A stretch of 64,000 bases of DNA from Echinicola marina (GTDB lineage Bacteria > Bacteroidota > Bacteroidia > Cytophagales > Cyclobacteriaceae). Under the pieces are notes generated by a model. The model was not told the DNA's origin. It searched no databases and saw only the letters and a program-made list of their open reading frames with translations. The position numbers were made by a program, and so were the translations under genes. Below are positions 37,236-47,230 of this stretch, one piece after another. Every line of letters begins with the position of its first letter. Positions within the stretch are counted from its first letter, which is position 1. The stretch lies in NCBI RefSeq assembly GCF_020463795.1, contig NZ_CP080025.1:2093501-2157500 (forward strand). The letters are read 5' to 3'.

Positions 37236-38193
37236 ATTTTAATTGAAATGAATTTGGTTCGAACACTATGGACTCGATATAATCAGGCAGGTTTGGGATT
37301 TCTATTTGCACCGTGCTATCGTCTTTGTTTCTATGGTAGTAGTCGATGATTCCGATTAATTCCAATTCCTGTAAGTCTTTCACCCTTCTTTCGTCTACTC
37401 GATAGTTTAAAAGGATTGATTTGATTTCACTATCAATGCTGACATTGTTTGGGAAATTTTTCTGTTGGATAGGAATTCTTTTGTTTCCCTCAATAAATTC
37501 TATCAAATCAAATTTGACTTGAGCACTATTGGGGTCTAAGTGGATAAATGGGGTGAGTTCTTCGGGTATTTCCAATGGAATGACTTGGTCATAGCTTTCT
37601 TTTAGACCATTTTCATCGATTTTGATATAAAGACTGTCGTTTAAGGCTTGAATTTTGGATTCGGGGCCTTTTGCTTGCACCAGGATTGGTTCCACGAAAA
37701 TAGAATCTGCAAATTGAAAGTGAGGGGCAAGGTTGAGTGTGCTAGTGTCCAATCGGATTTGGAATTCCTTTGTGATAATTTTGTCAATATTGAACTTTAA
37801 TGTGTCTGTCAGAATAGCCGAGAGGTTGGTAGGTTCCAAAATTTCACTTAGGCTTCTTCTATATGCTGAAGAAAGCAGGTACTTCTGTTTGTCCGGGTTG
37901 GGAAGTTCTATAGAAAAGGGAGGTACATTGACATTAAAATATTTCCTGAAAAGGTCCCAACCATTACCCGTGATTTCAATCTTGATATTGCTAGGGAGTT
38001 TTTCTACAGCCATATATTCTTCCCGGTTGTATTCAAAGGAAATAGGATAATTGACCACAGTAAGGTAATTGTCTTTATTGAGTGCATTCAAAACCCAAAA
38101 AGTGGTGGCCGCTATTACACATAGGACCACCACTTTGATGTCGGAGGCTTTCTTTTTTTTAAGCTTCCCGAAGTATTTTTCAAATTTGTTCAA
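37228..38193 (-). CDS. YbbR-domain membrane protein (CdaR-like)
   Basis: A 321-residue protein with one N-terminal membrane segment (about 19-37, IKVVVLCVIAATTFWVLNAL) and a periplasmic part built of YbbR-type beta domains (pattern YLTVVNYPISFEYNREEYMAVEKLPSNIKIEITGNG). CdaR proteins of this type regulate the diadenylate cyclase CdaA in Firmicutes; no cdaA is adjacent, so the role here is open. It sits between yajC and coaE, an order typical of Cytophagales. Confidence 0.85.
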   Translation of the reverse strand: MNKFEKYFGKLKKKKASDIKVVVLCVIAATTFWVLNALNKDNYLTVVNYPISFEYNREEYMAVEKLPSNIKIEITGNGWDLFRKYFNVNVPPFSIELPNPDKQKYLLSSAYRRSLSEILEPTNLSAILTDTLKFNIDKIITKEFQIRLDTSTLNLAPHFQFADSIFVEPILVQAKGPESKIQALNDSLYIKIDENGLKESYDQVIPLEIPEELTPFIHLDPNSAQVKFDLIEFIEGNKRIPIQQKNFPNNVSIDSEIKSILLNYRVDERRVKDLQELELIGIIDYYHRNKDDSTVQIEIPNLPDYIESIVFEPNSFQLKYE

Positions 38194-38202
38194 TACCTCT
38201 TG

Positions 38203-38523
38203 TTATTTAGTGCCATTAGCCTTCTTTGAGAATTCTGCTGAAACGGCTGATTTTTCTACTTTAATTTTTAATCCTTTGTCAAGGTCAAGAACGACAGTTT
38301 CTCCTTCGATGCTATACACTTTTCCGTGAATTCCACCGATAGTTACTACTAGATCTCCTTTCTTGATGGAATCGACAAAGTTTTTGGCATCTTTTTGCTT
38401 TTTCTGTTGGGGTCTGATCATAAAGAAATACATGATCAAAATGATCGCTCCAAATAGAAAAACCTGTCCCATGATGCCGCTACCGCCGGCAGCTGGTGCT
38501 TGTAATAATATTGTACTTATCAT
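38203..38523 (-). CDS. yajC: Preprotein translocase accessory subunit YajC
   Basis: A 106-residue single-pass membrane protein with a hydrophobic segment (about 17-37, GQVFLFGAIILIMYFFMIRPQQKK) and the family's signature RPQQKKQKD followed by VDSIKKGDLVVTIGGIHGKV. YajC joins SecDF at the Sec translocon. Three bases separate it from the DUF1573 gene. Confidence 0.95.
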   Translation of the reverse strand: MISTILLQAPAAGGSGIMGQVFLFGAIILIMYFFMIRPQQKKQKDAKNFVDSIKKGDLVVTIGGIHGKVYSIEGETVVLDLDKGLKIKVEKSAVSAEFSKKANGTK

Positions 38524-38525
38524 CT

Positions 38526-39062
38526 TTACTTTTTAACAGGACCAACAGTTTTGGTGGTCGAGGTATTACTTGTGTTTACAGTTCCTTTTAATTTTAGCCT
38601 GGTCACGCTTGGTGAAGTGTTAGCAGTGATGGTCACAGTTGGACTTTGTGCTCCTGATTTGCCTGCGGAGTTAAAACTTACTTTTACATAACCTTCTTCA
38701 CCCGGCTTAACAGGCGTTTTGGACCAATCAGGGGTGGTACAACCGCAAGAGGCCTGAATATTGGAAATCACCAAAGGGGATTCGCCGTCATTGGTAAATT
38801 TGAAAATATGTTCTATTTTTTCTCCTTGGCTGATGGCTCCAAAATCATATTCCATTTCGGGGAATTTGAACTTGCCCAAACTTGATGGATCAACCTCAGC
38901 TACGTTTTGTACGTTAGAAGGAGTGGTTTTAGTACCTTGTCCGGCTTCAAGCTTGGCTATTTTTTGTTCCAATTCTTCAATTTTCTCTTTGTTGTTGGTA
39001 TCACAGCTTGATACAAAAAGAGAACCTGCAAGTAATATTGCAGGCAGTCCTAAATATTTCAT
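38526..39062 (-). CDS. DUF1573 lipoprotein
   Basis: A 178-residue predicted lipoprotein (lipobox FVSSC, Cys about 20), with a short coiled coil (KEKIEELEQKIAKLEAG) and then a DUF1573 immunoglobulin-like domain containing the conserved SCGCTTPDWSKTPVKPGEEG motif. DUF1573 domains are common in Bacteroidota envelope proteins; function unknown. In operon with ytxH and yajC. Confidence 0.88.
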   Translation of the reverse strand: MKYLGLPAILLAGSLFVSSCDTNNKEKIEELEQKIAKLEAGQGTKTTPSNVQNVAEVDPSSLGKFKFPEMEYDFGAISQGEKIEHIFKFTNDGESPLVISNIQASCGCTTPDWSKTPVKPGEEGYVKVSFNSAGKSGAQSPTVTITANTSPSVTRLKLKGTVNTSNTSTTKTVGPVKK

Positions 39063-39076
39063 AATGATGATGATTA

Positions 39077-39379
39077 TTAATTTTTGTCCTTGTTGATTTG
39101 GTCAATAAGTTTGTTGACATCATCCAGCAAATTTTCTGCTTTGCTCTTGGCTTCAGAAATTACTTTTTTGCCTTCAGTTTTGGCCTCGTTTATGGGGAGA
39201 TCTTTGCCTTCGATAAGGTCATTGATCAAATCCTCAAGTTCAGCCTTGTATTTAGAAAGTTGGTAAGAAAGTCTGTCTCTGGTATTGTTGCCAGAGTCAG
39301 GTGCGAATAGTACCCCTAATGCGGCACCTACTCCAGCACCCAATACAAAAGCTAAAATAGAATTACTTTGTTTGCTCAT
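39077..39379 (-). CDS. YtxH domain protein
   Basis: A 100-residue protein: a glycine-rich membrane segment (SILAFVLGAGVGAALGVLFAPDSG) with the YtxH signature LFAPxSGxxTR, then a long amphipathic helix. YtxH proteins are stress-associated membrane proteins in other bacteria. In operon 13 bases after nusB. Confidence 0.88.
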   Translation of the reverse strand: MSKQSNSILAFVLGAGVGAALGVLFAPDSGNNTRDRLSYQLSKYKAELEDLINDLIEGKDLPINEAKTEGKKVISEAKSKAENLLDDVNKLIDQINKDKN

Positions 39380-39392
39380 AATTAAATAATGT

Positions 39393-40577
39393 TTACTTGT
39401 TATCTAAAAGGCCTCTTCCACTCTTACGGATTTTTCCTTGATCGGTTAGCTCTTTAGCCAAAACATCCAATAATCCATTTACAAATTGCTTGCTTTTTGG
39501 TGTACTGTATGTTTTCGAAATGTCAATATACTCATTGATGCTTACTTTTACAGGGATGCTCGGAAAAAATGACATTTCCGTAATGGCCATAGAGAGGATG
39601 ATTTTGTCCGTAGAGGCGACACGTTCTATGTCCCAGTTTTTTGTTTTTTCCGCTATCAATGCCCTGTTTTTAAAGTCATTTTCGATAGTCAAGTTAAATA
39701 TATTTTGGAAAAATTCCTTGTCCTCTTCCCAGTTTATGGCGATTTCTGGAAGGACATAATCTTGGCTGTCCGGGGTTTCACTGATGTTTTTGAGGACTTT
39801 GACCGCTAAACTTCTTACGACAGCTTTGTTTTCCGTCCAGTTGAGGTCTTGCTCAGCAAAATAGCTCATGATGGCTTCATTTTTGAAAATGATCTTTTTG
39901 ATCATTTCCAATAGAATGTTCAGGTCTTCCTCTTCATTTGGTTCGCTTAATTTGATGTAATCTTGGTATTTTTCCCAAGGCTTAATGTACTCACGGAACC
40001 ATTCTTGGATCTCTAATTCCAACTCTTCTACATCGGCCTGTTGGCGAGTGGATTCCGAATTGAAAGCTGGAGCTTCTTTAAGGTATTTGATGATCTGATT
40101 GTTGGCCAAATTTAGGTCGCCTGAAAGGGAAACCAAAGCCTCTTGGTTTAGTTTGCGCTTCCTTTCGTATTCTCCTTGAACGTGTTTACTGAAGCCAATC
40201 AGGATATGGATGACTTTGAGGTATAGTTGTGGAATGCTCTCGGCGGCATTGACCATGTTCTTTTCCAAGAACTCTAAGTCTTTTTGATTGTATTGGTGGA
40301 ATAGATTTACCGCTTTTATAGCAATGGATTTGATTTTGGTGCCGTAGTCACCTGATGCTATAAGGGCTTTATTGTTCAGGTTTTTAGAGAAAAGCTCAAC
40401 GGTCGTTTCCGCGTCTTTTTTAAGTTGGGCTTTGTCTTGCACTTCCATGCTGTTAAGGTCCGGAAGGAAGGCTTCCCTGATGTAGTCTTTGGCTAAATTG
40501 AGGTTGGAAGCTTTACACTGCTCATAGGCGTAAAGGTTCTGGAAAGCCTTAACTCTAAGTATTCTTCTGTTTAACAT
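39393..40577 (-). CDS. nusB: Transcription antitermination factor NusB with large insertion
   Basis: A 394-residue NusB-family protein, more than twice the usual ~140. The first 25 residues (LNRRILRVKAFQNLYAYEQCKA) match the NusB first helix, and the rest of the NusB fold reappears at about 305-385 (NWDIERVASTDKIILSMAITEM, then SIPVKVSINEYIDISKTYSTPKSKQFVNGLLDVLAKE). In between are about 250 residues of charged helices. I start at the ATG at 40577, where the family starts; an upstream extension to 40640 is not conserved-looking. First gene of the coaE operon. Confidence 0.9.
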   Translation of the reverse strand: MLNRRILRVKAFQNLYAYEQCKASNLNLAKDYIREAFLPDLNSMEVQDKAQLKKDAETTVELFSKNLNNKALIASGDYGTKIKSIAIKAVNLFHQYNQKDLEFLEKNMVNAAESIPQLYLKVIHILIGFSKHVQGEYERKRKLNQEALVSLSGDLNLANNQIIKYLKEAPAFNSESTRQQADVEELELEIQEWFREYIKPWEKYQDYIKLSEPNEEEDLNILLEMIKKIIFKNEAIMSYFAEQDLNWTENKAVVRSLAVKVLKNISETPDSQDYVLPEIAINWEEDKEFFQNIFNLTIENDFKNRALIAEKTKNWDIERVASTDKIILSMAITEMSFFPSIPVKVSINEYIDISKTYSTPKSKQFVNGLLDVLAKELTDQGKIRKSGRGLLDNK

Positions 40578-40652
40578 TACCTGAATATAAAGAACGTAAA
40601 ATTTAGATGAATTGTAGTGAAACGAATTTGCTCCGTTCACTTAATGTTGCTG

Positions 40653-40660
40653 CAAAGTTA
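40653..40660 (-). promoter_or_regulatory. -7 promoter box of the nusB operon
   Basis: On the minus strand TAACTTTG matches TAnnTTTG exactly, about 75 bases before the nusB ATG and just after the dehydrogenase terminator. The -33 box is not clear. Confidence 0.45.
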
Positions 40661-40664
40661 AAAA

Positions 40665-40711
40665 ATAAAAAAACCAAATGCACGGATTTTATTTTCCATT
40701 GCATTTGGTTT
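40665..40711 (-). terminator. Terminator after the amino-acid dehydrogenase
   Basis: AAACCAAATGCA (40671-40682) pairs with TGCATTTGGTTT (40700-40711); on the minus strand a T run follows. It is about 20 bases after the dehydrogenase stop. Confidence 0.85.
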
Positions 40712-40731
40712 GATAAAAAAGGGTAAGTTTA

Positions 40732-41832
40732 TCAGTAAGTGGATTTTAGCTTACTGATGCTATTGATTCTATTCCAGGCCATTTCAATGGCAGCTTGTTG
40801 TGCAGGAATGCCTTCTTTTTCAGATTTATTGAGAATAGCTAAGCAAGTATCATAGATTTTTTCTGCTTGCTGATAGGCGAGGTCTCTATTGTAGTTACCC
40901 AAGTATTCTGCATAAACATTGATCAGTCCACCTGCATTGATAAGGAAGTCGGGTGCGTAAATGATGCCTCTTTCTATCAAGGCTTGCCCATGGATTTCTT
41001 CGTCTTTCAATTGGTTGTTGGCGGCGCCGGCAATGACCTGACAGTTAAGTCTACTCAATGTTTCGTCATTTACAGTAGCACCCAAAGCACATGGTGCGTA
41101 GATGTCCATTTTTACGTCATAAATGTCCTCCGGAGAAATAACAGTGGCACCGGTCTTTTGGGCGACTTCTTTTAATCGATCTTCGAAGATATCAGTGATG
41201 AAAATCTCTGCACCTTCCTTTACCAAATGGTCAATCAGGTGGCGACCTACTTGTCCGATTCCCTGAACGGCAATTTTCTTGCCGGCTAAGCTGTCTTGGC
41301 CGTAAGCTTTTTTTGCAGCAGCTTTCATGCCTAGGTAAGCACCATAGGCGGTTACTGGAGAAGGGTCTCCGCCGCCTCCTTTTACTTCCGGAAGACCGGT
41401 CACATGCGCGGTTTCCATGGCTATATATTCCATGTCGGAAGTTTTCATGTTCACGTCTTCGGCAGTGATATATTTTCCGCCTAGGCTCTGAACGAATTTT
41501 CCAAACCTTCTTAAAAACGCCTCATTTTTCAGTTTTGGATCACCTATAATGACTGCTTTACCTCCTCCAATATTCAATCCTGAAATTGCAGCTTTGAAGG
41601 TCATGCCTCTTGAAAGGCGCAGAACATCAGTGATGGCTTCTTGCTCTGAAGCATAGTTCCACATTCTTGTTCCTCCTAATGCAGGTCCCAAAACGGTATT
41701 GTGAATGCCAATGATCGCTTTAAGTCCTGTAGGTTCATCATAGCACATGACCAATTGTTCATGACCTAAAGATGTGATTTGTCCATAAATTGAGTCTCCT
41801 TTGACCATTTCCTCGGTTTTAATCTCTACCAT
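40732..41832 (-). CDS. Leucine/phenylalanine/valine (Glu-type) dehydrogenase
   Basis: A 366-residue NAD-dependent amino-acid dehydrogenase that interconverts branched or aromatic amino acids and 2-oxo acids. The catalytic-lysine region GMTFKAAISGLNIGGGKAVI, the aspartate in TAEDVNMKTSDM and the Rossmann motif VQGIGQVGRHLIDHL are intact. Closest in style to leucine dehydrogenase; substrate choice cannot be fixed from sequence. Monocistronic with a strong terminator. Confidence 0.92.
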   Translation of the reverse strand: MVEIKTEEMVKGDSIYGQITSLGHEQLVMCYDEPTGLKAIIGIHNTVLGPALGGTRMWNYASEQEAITDVLRLSRGMTFKAAISGLNIGGGKAVIIGDPKLKNEAFLRRFGKFVQSLGGKYITAEDVNMKTSDMEYIAMETAHVTGLPEVKGGGGDPSPVTAYGAYLGMKAAAKKAYGQDSLAGKKIAVQGIGQVGRHLIDHLVKEGAEIFITDIFEDRLKEVAQKTGATVISPEDIYDVKMDIYAPCALGATVNDETLSRLNCQVIAGAANNQLKDEEIHGQALIERGIIYAPDFLINAGGLINVYAEYLGNYNRDLAYQQAEKIYDTCLAILNKSEKEGIPAQQAAIEMAWNRINSISKLKSTY

Positions 41833-41980
41833 AGTGAACTTAGATGTTTAGATTATGTTATATTTGGGTAAGTCTTTAAGTTTGCCATGCTATATAGAAT
41901 TAAATACTAAATAGAGGCTAGGTAAAGCTACATAAAAGATTATTGTAAAACAAAATAAGGTATTTTAAAATTTTTATTTC

Positions 41981-43774
41981 GTGAACTCCCTCTGGCGTCT
42001 AAACAAATATTTATTTAAGTATAAGGGCTATCTCCTATTGGGGATCATCTTTACTATTATTTCCAATGTGTTTGTGATGATACCTGCCCAGTTGGTGCGG
42101 GTAGCCATCGATTATGTCGTGGAAAGTTTCAGTTTTTATCAGATGTTTCCAGAAGGAAATGGGACGGCAGTAATTAGGGGCGCTTTTCTGGATTATATTT
42201 TTGTTTTTGGAGTGTTGATATTGGTTATGGCATTCTTGAGAGGATTTTTCCTTTTCTTGATCAGGCAAACCATTATTGTGATGTCCAGGTTGATAGAGTA
42301 TGATCTGAAGAACGAGATTTTTGATCATTACCAGAAGTTACCGTTGAGTTTTTACCGAAAAAACAGTACGGGGGATTTAATGGCTAGGGTTACTGAGGAT
42401 GTCAGTAGGGTGCGGATGTATTTTGGCCCAGCATTGATGTATGGTATCAACCTTTTGGTACTATTTCCTTTGGTGATAGGTTATATGCTTAGTGTCAACG
42501 TTCCTTTGACGATATATTCGCTGATGCCTTTGCCAGTCCTTTCTATCAGCATCTATTTGGTCAATAATATGATCAATGAAAGGTCGGAAAAAATTCAACG
42601 TAGTCTTTCTGGGCTGAGTACGTTTGTGCAAGAATCCTTTTCGGGTATTAGGGTCATCAAAGCTTTTGTGAGGGAAGATGATAGTAGTAAAGATTTTACA
42701 GAGGCCAGTGAAGATTATAAGGAAAAGTCCATTAGTCTTACAAAGGTGCAGGCCTTGTTTTATCCATTGATCATGGGGTTGGTAGGGGTAAGTACGATCA
42801 TTACAGTTTATGTCGGGGGTAATCAGGTAATAGAAGGAGCCATTGGATATGGTGTGATTGCTGAGTTTATCCTTTATGTAAATATGTTAACTTGGCCAGT
42901 AACCTCATTGGGTTGGGTAACAAGTATCGTGCAAAGGGCTGCTGCTTCCCAAACTAGGATAAATGAATTTTTGGACGAGAGAAATGATATCATCAGTGAA
43001 GAAAAACTGACTACTCCTGTAAAAGGTCAGATAGTATTTAATGATCTTTCTTTTGTATATCCAGACTCTGGAATTAAGGCATTGGATAAGGTTAGCTTTG
43101 ATATTCAGCCGGGACAATCCTTGGCCATTATCGGTACGACCGGGTCTGGGAAATCAACCATTGCTAATTTATTGATGAGGATGTTTGATGCTTCTGAAGG
43201 TAATATCCAATTGGATGGTAAGGATATAAAGGCTTTTGATATTTCCTATTTGAGGAACCAAATTGGCTATGTGCCCCAGGATGTTTTCCTTTTCAGTGAT
43301 TCTATATATAATAATATTGGATTTGGGTTAGACAATATTCCTGAGGGTGTAGTAGAAAAGGCCGCAAAAGATGCAGATGTTTATCAAAATATAATAGATT
43401 TTCCTGCGGGTTTCAAAACTAGGTTAGGAGAGCGAGGGATTACCTTGAGCGGAGGACAAAAGCAAAGGGTCTCGATTGCTAGGGCGATTGCTAAGGATCC
43501 TTCCATATTGCTGTTGGATGATTGCTTGTCAGCTGTAGATACTAAAACTGAAAATGTGATCTTAAATGCCCTAAAGGGGATTATGGAAAATAGGACGAGC
43601 ATTATTATTTCGCATAGGGTTTCTTCGGCTAAACTGGCCGATAAGATAATTGTTTTGGATGATGGAAAAGTAGTGGAGGAGGGATCACATGATATTCTGA
43701 TGGCACAAAAGGGCATTTATGCTGAGCTTTATGAAAAACAGACCAGTACCAGTGAAGCGATGGAGGATGAATAG
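41981..43774 (+). CDS. ABC exporter half with degenerate ATP site, MdlA/BmrC-like
   Basis: A 597-residue membrane-ATPase fusion: six-helix domain (about 1-330), Walker A GTTGSGKST, signature LSGGQKQRVSIARA, and Walker B ILLLDDCLSAVD, where Asp-Cys replaces the catalytic Glu-Ala. This is the mark of the non-hydrolysing half in heterodimeric exporters (MdlA, BmrC, TM287). It starts at GTG 41981 (no suitable ATG nearby). The expected catalytic partner with the LSVGQ signature is the gene at 20057, about 20 kb away rather than adjacent. Substrate unknown; multidrug-type is likely. Confidence 0.88.
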   Translation: MNSLWRLNKYLFKYKGYLLLGIIFTIISNVFVMIPAQLVRVAIDYVVESFSFYQMFPEGNGTAVIRGAFLDYIFVFGVLILVMAFLRGFFLFLIRQTIIVMSRLIEYDLKNEIFDHYQKLPLSFYRKNSTGDLMARVTEDVSRVRMYFGPALMYGINLLVLFPLVIGYMLSVNVPLTIYSLMPLPVLSISIYLVNNMINERSEKIQRSLSGLSTFVQESFSGIRVIKAFVREDDSSKDFTEASEDYKEKSISLTKVQALFYPLIMGLVGVSTIITVYVGGNQVIEGAIGYGVIAEFILYVNMLTWPVTSLGWVTSIVQRAAASQTRINEFLDERNDIISEEKLTTPVKGQIVFNDLSFVYPDSGIKALDKVSFDIQPGQSLAIIGTTGSGKSTIANLLMRMFDASEGNIQLDGKDIKAFDISYLRNQIGYVPQDVFLFSDSIYNNIGFGLDNIPEGVVEKAAKDADVYQNIIDFPAGFKTRLGERGITLSGGQKQRVSIARAIAKDPSILLLDDCLSAVDTKTENVILNALKGIMENRTSIIISHRVSSAKLADKIIVLDDGKVVEEGSHDILMAQKGIYAELYEKQTSTSEAMEDE

Positions 43775-43956
43775 GACGGCATGTGTATTTATCCATGCTG
43801 TCAATGTATATTGTTTGGATTACAAAGATGAGCTTGATGTAGATACTTGGTCTGTGCAGAACTGGATAAAGCAGATTGATTAGAGCTGAATCTTTGTGTA
43901 AACTGTCTAAGCGGAATTTAGTTTGAGTTGAGAATGCAGGTTTTATATGATATGAT

Positions 43957-44571
43957 TTACCAATCTTCGTTATAATTGTGGGTTCTTGGACTTGTTTTGA
44001 TTTTTCCTCCCCCAAATTGCATTCCTACACCAATGCTGAGAAAGTCACTTACCGTTTTTCCTGTAAAATGGTAAGTGGCATTAAGTCGGAATTTACCTGA
44101 AATCAACCCCATTCTCGGTGCTAATCCAAAGTTTATTCGGTCATTATAGCGGGTAATGATGGTGCCATCAGCACTGTCCACTATTTCATAATTGCTTCTT
44201 CGGTACATTCCCGCTAATACTCCAATGAATGGTCGTGTTTCATTGATGCCAAATTGGTATTCGGAAGTTATTGATACATTGCTTATAGCCTGGGCTTTAA
44301 AGAGGGCTTCTTTGTGATTGAAAATGGACTCTCCTTCTCCAAGGATATTACTGGCAAGCTGCAATCCCAGATGCAAGTGATCATTAATACCGTATCGTGG
44401 TTCTATGAATAAACCGCCTCCAGTTGTCAGTACTGATTCCGTAGGAAAGGTTAGGTTAATTCCAAGGTCTACTTTAAATGGCTTATATTTTTGGGAGGAT
44501 ATAATATTCTGCCCTAGAGTCACTAGGAGGGTGGAGATAAAGATGATTGTAAATAAGAGTGACCTTTTCAT
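43957..44571 (-). CDS. Outer-membrane beta-barrel protein, unknown function
   Basis: A 204-residue exported protein: signal MKRSLLFTIIFISTLLVTLGQ, then strand-rich sequence (VDLGINLTFPTESVLTTGGGLFIEPRYGINDHLHLGLQLASNIL; FGLAPRMGLISGKFRLNATYHFTGKTVSDFLSIGVGMQFGGG). The pattern is of an 8-strand small barrel of the OMP_b-brl type. The C-terminal 15 residues are polar and could extend outside. Monocistronic. Confidence 0.75.
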   Translation of the reverse strand: MKRSLLFTIIFISTLLVTLGQNIISSQKYKPFKVDLGINLTFPTESVLTTGGGLFIEPRYGINDHLHLGLQLASNILGEGESIFNHKEALFKAQAISNVSITSEYQFGINETRPFIGVLAGMYRRSNYEIVDSADGTIITRYNDRINFGLAPRMGLISGKFRLNATYHFTGKTVSDFLSIGVGMQFGGGKIKTSPRTHNYNEDW

Positions 44572-44734
44572 TATACTTAAAGGGTGATAGATTGATCAGA
44601 GGGAATAAATGGTCAAATCATATAAGTTTTTGTCTCATGAAGACCGAAATATAATTATTTTTCATGTTGGTTTGAGAGATGTCTTCTTCTATTTGATAAT
44701 AACCTGTTAATATTCGGGCTTGTTTAGTCTCAGC

Positions 44735-44768
44735 ACAAAAAAAGTGCCCGAAAAATTTCCGGGCACTT
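44735..44768 (-). terminator. Terminator after nrdA
   Basis: AAGTGCCCG pairs with CGGGCACTT (44742-44750 with 44760-44768); on the minus strand a run of seven T follows. It lies about 30 bases after the nrdA stop. Confidence 0.9.
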
Positions 44769-44795
44769 GGCAATATTGATTAAGTATGTGGAAAT

Positions 44796-47195
44796 TTAAC
44801 TACCACACATTTCGCAATCATCAGGATTGTCCAAGGAACAAGCGATGGCATCTTTGTTTTGTTGGCCAATATTTGGATCAACTTCCGCTGCTTTTTGATC
44901 CGCATTTTCCAGATTGGACTTGTCTACGGTGAACTGTATGGCACTTGTAGCCGCTTTGGATCTCAAGTAATACATGCCTGTTTTAAGACCTTTTTTCCAA
45001 GCGTAGAAGTGCATAGAGGTCAATTTCCCAAAGTTAGGTTCTTGCATGAAAACGTTCATACTTTGGGATTGACAGATATAGGCACCTCTGTCCGCAGCCA
45101 TATTGATGACTACCTTTTGGGAGATTTCCCAAACAGTTTTGTAAAGGTCCTTGATGTTTTGAGGTACTTCTGGCATGTTTTGAACTGATCCATTAGCTGC
45201 AATCAGCCTGTTTTTCATATTATCATTCCAAAGACCTAGACGAATGAGATCTTTCATTAGGTGTTTGTTCACCACCACAAATTCACCAGATAGAGTTCTT
45301 CTTGTGTAGATATTGGAAGTGTAAGGCTCAAAGCACTCATTATTGCCCAAAATTTGTGAAGTAGAAGCTGTAGGCATTGGAGCAACCAATAAAGAGTTTC
45401 TTACGCCATATTTGCTCACTCTTTCTTTAAGCTCGGCCCAGTTCCATCTGCCAGATTTTGGTGTTACTCCCCAAAGGTCAAATTGGAATTGGCCTTTGGA
45501 AACAGGAGAACCCTCATAGGTCTCGTAAGTACCATGGTCTTTTGCCAATTCCATGGAAGTTTCCATGGCGGCATAGTAGATGGTTTCGAAAATATCTTCA
45601 TTAAGGCCTGCAGCCTCCTCGGAATCAAAAGGCATTCTCAATAGGATAAAAGCATCAGCCAAGCCCTGTACACCGATACCGATAGGACGGTGTCTGAAAT
45701 TAGACTTACGCGCTTCTTCTACTGGGTAATAATTAATGTCGATCACCTTGTTCAGGTTGCGAGTAGCTACCTTGGTGATTTCATATAGCTTTTGATGGTC
45801 AAAGGTTTTGTTGCCTTTAGCATCTGTAATAACGAATTTCGGTAAAGCTATGGAAGCCAAGTTACAAACAGCTACTTCATCAGGAGAGGTGTATTCCATG
45901 ATTTCAGTACACAAGTTGGACGACTTGATGGTACCGAGGTTTTTCTGGTTTGATTTACCATTGGCGGCATCCTTATAAAGCATATAAGGTGTACCTGTCT
46001 CAATCTGTGATTCCAGAATTTCAAACCAAAGTTCTTGTGCTTTTACAGTTTCTCTTGCCCTACCTTCTTTTTCGTATTTTTCATAGAGCTTTTCAAATTC
46101 CTCTCCATAACATTCAGAAAGACCTGGGGCTTCATTAGGGCAGAATAGCGACCATTCTTCATTGGCTTCTACTCTCTTCATGAATAGATCAGAAAGCCAA
46201 AGTGCATAGAATAGGTCCCTGGCTCTCATTTCTTCTTTACCATGGTTCTTTTTCAGCTCAAGGAAATCCTTGATATCTGCATGCCATGGCTCTAGGTATA
46301 TGGCGAAACTTCCCTTTCGCTTTCCACCACCTTGATCGACGTACCTAGCAGTCATGTCAAAGTTTCTAAGCATTGGTACAATGCCGTTGGAAACTCCATT
46401 TGTTCCTTTGATATAGGAGCCTTTAGCTCTCACGTTGTGAATAGAAAGTCCGATACCCCCTGCGGATTGGGAAATCTTGGCGCATTGTTTCAAGGTATCA
46501 TAAATACCGTCAATGCTGTCTTCTTTCATCGTCAGCAAGAAACATGAAGATAGCTGAGGCTTAGGAGTACCTGCATTGAATAGTGTTGGGGTAGCATGGG
46601 TGAACCATTTCTCAGATAATAAGGTATATGTTTCAATAGCTGCATCGATGTCCTCTTTATGGATGCCGATAGCTACCCTCATCAGCATATGTTGTGGTCT
46701 TTCGACTACCTTTTCATCCAGTTTGATCAAGTAGCTTTTTTCCAAAGTCTTGAAACCGAAGAAATCATAATTGAAATCTCTGCTGTAATCAATTACTTCA
46801 TCAAGTTTGGCTGCATGTTTTTTGATTATTCCATATACATCAGGGGCAATCAGGGCGGCATTTTCACCTGTTTTCGGATCTACATAGGTGTACAGTCTTT
46901 TCATGGTATTTGAAAAGGACTGACTTGTAGTTTTATGAAGGTTTGAAATGGCGATTCTGGCAGCCAGTATGGCGTATTCAGGGTGTTTTACCGTCATGGA
47001 TGCACAGACCTCGGCAGCGAGGTTGTCCAGCGCTGAAGTGGTAACACCATCATATAGACCATCGATAACTTTTTTAGCTACTTCAATGGGGTGGATATAA
47101 CGTGAATCCAAGCCATAACATAAGTTTTCAATTCTTGTGGTGATTTTGTCGAATCTTACTGATTCTCTTCTGCCGTCTCTTTTTATTACTAACAT
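44796..47195 (-). CDS. nrdA: Class I ribonucleotide reductase, large subunit
   Basis: A 799-residue alpha subunit that reduces ribonucleoside diphosphates. An N-terminal ATP cone (about 1-95; [23 protein letters not shown]) suggests allosteric activity control. The first redox cysteine is in [13 protein letters not shown], the active-site motif is [11 protein letters not shown], the second cysteine is in [12 protein letters not shown], and the C-terminal tail ends DDCEMCGS with the CxxC relay pair. It follows nrdB by 35 bases. Confidence 0.97.
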   Translation of the reverse strand: MLVIKRDGRRESVRFDKITTRIENLCYGLDSRYIHPIEVAKKVIDGLYDGVTTSALDNLAAEVCASMTVKHPEYAILAARIAISNLHKTTSQSFSNTMKRLYTYVDPKTGENAALIAPDVYGIIKKHAAKLDEVIDYSRDFNYDFFGFKTLEKSYLIKLDEKVVERPQHMLMRVAIGIHKEDIDAAIETYTLLSEKWFTHATPTLFNAGTPKPQLSSCFLLTMKEDSIDGIYDTLKQCAKISQSAGGIGLSIHNVRAKGSYIKGTNGVSNGIVPMLRNFDMTARYVDQGGGKRKGSFAIYLEPWHADIKDFLELKKNHGKEEMRARDLFYALWLSDLFMKRVEANEEWSLFCPNEAPGLSECYGEEFEKLYEKYEKEGRARETVKAQELWFEILESQIETGTPYMLYKDAANGKSNQKNLGTIKSSNLCTEIMEYTSPDEVAVCNLASIALPKFVITDAKGNKTFDHQKLYEITKVATRNLNKVIDINYYPVEEARKSNFRHRPIGIGVQGLADAFILLRMPFDSEEAAGLNEDIFETIYYAAMETSMELAKDHGTYETYEGSPVSKGQFQFDLWGVTPKSGRWNWAELKERVSKYGVRNSLLVAPMPTASTSQILGNNECFEPYTSNIYTRRTLSGEFVVVNKHLMKDLIRLGLWNDNMKNRLIAANGSVQNMPEVPQNIKDLYKTVWEISQKVVINMAADRGAYICQSQSMNVFMQEPNFGKLTSMHFYAWKKGLKTGMYYLRSKAATSAIQFTVDKSNLENADQKAAEVDPNIGQQNKDAIACSLDNPDDCEMCGS

Positions 47196-47230
47196 GCTAT
47201 AAGGGAGTTAAGGGTGGGAAGAAAAGTTAA

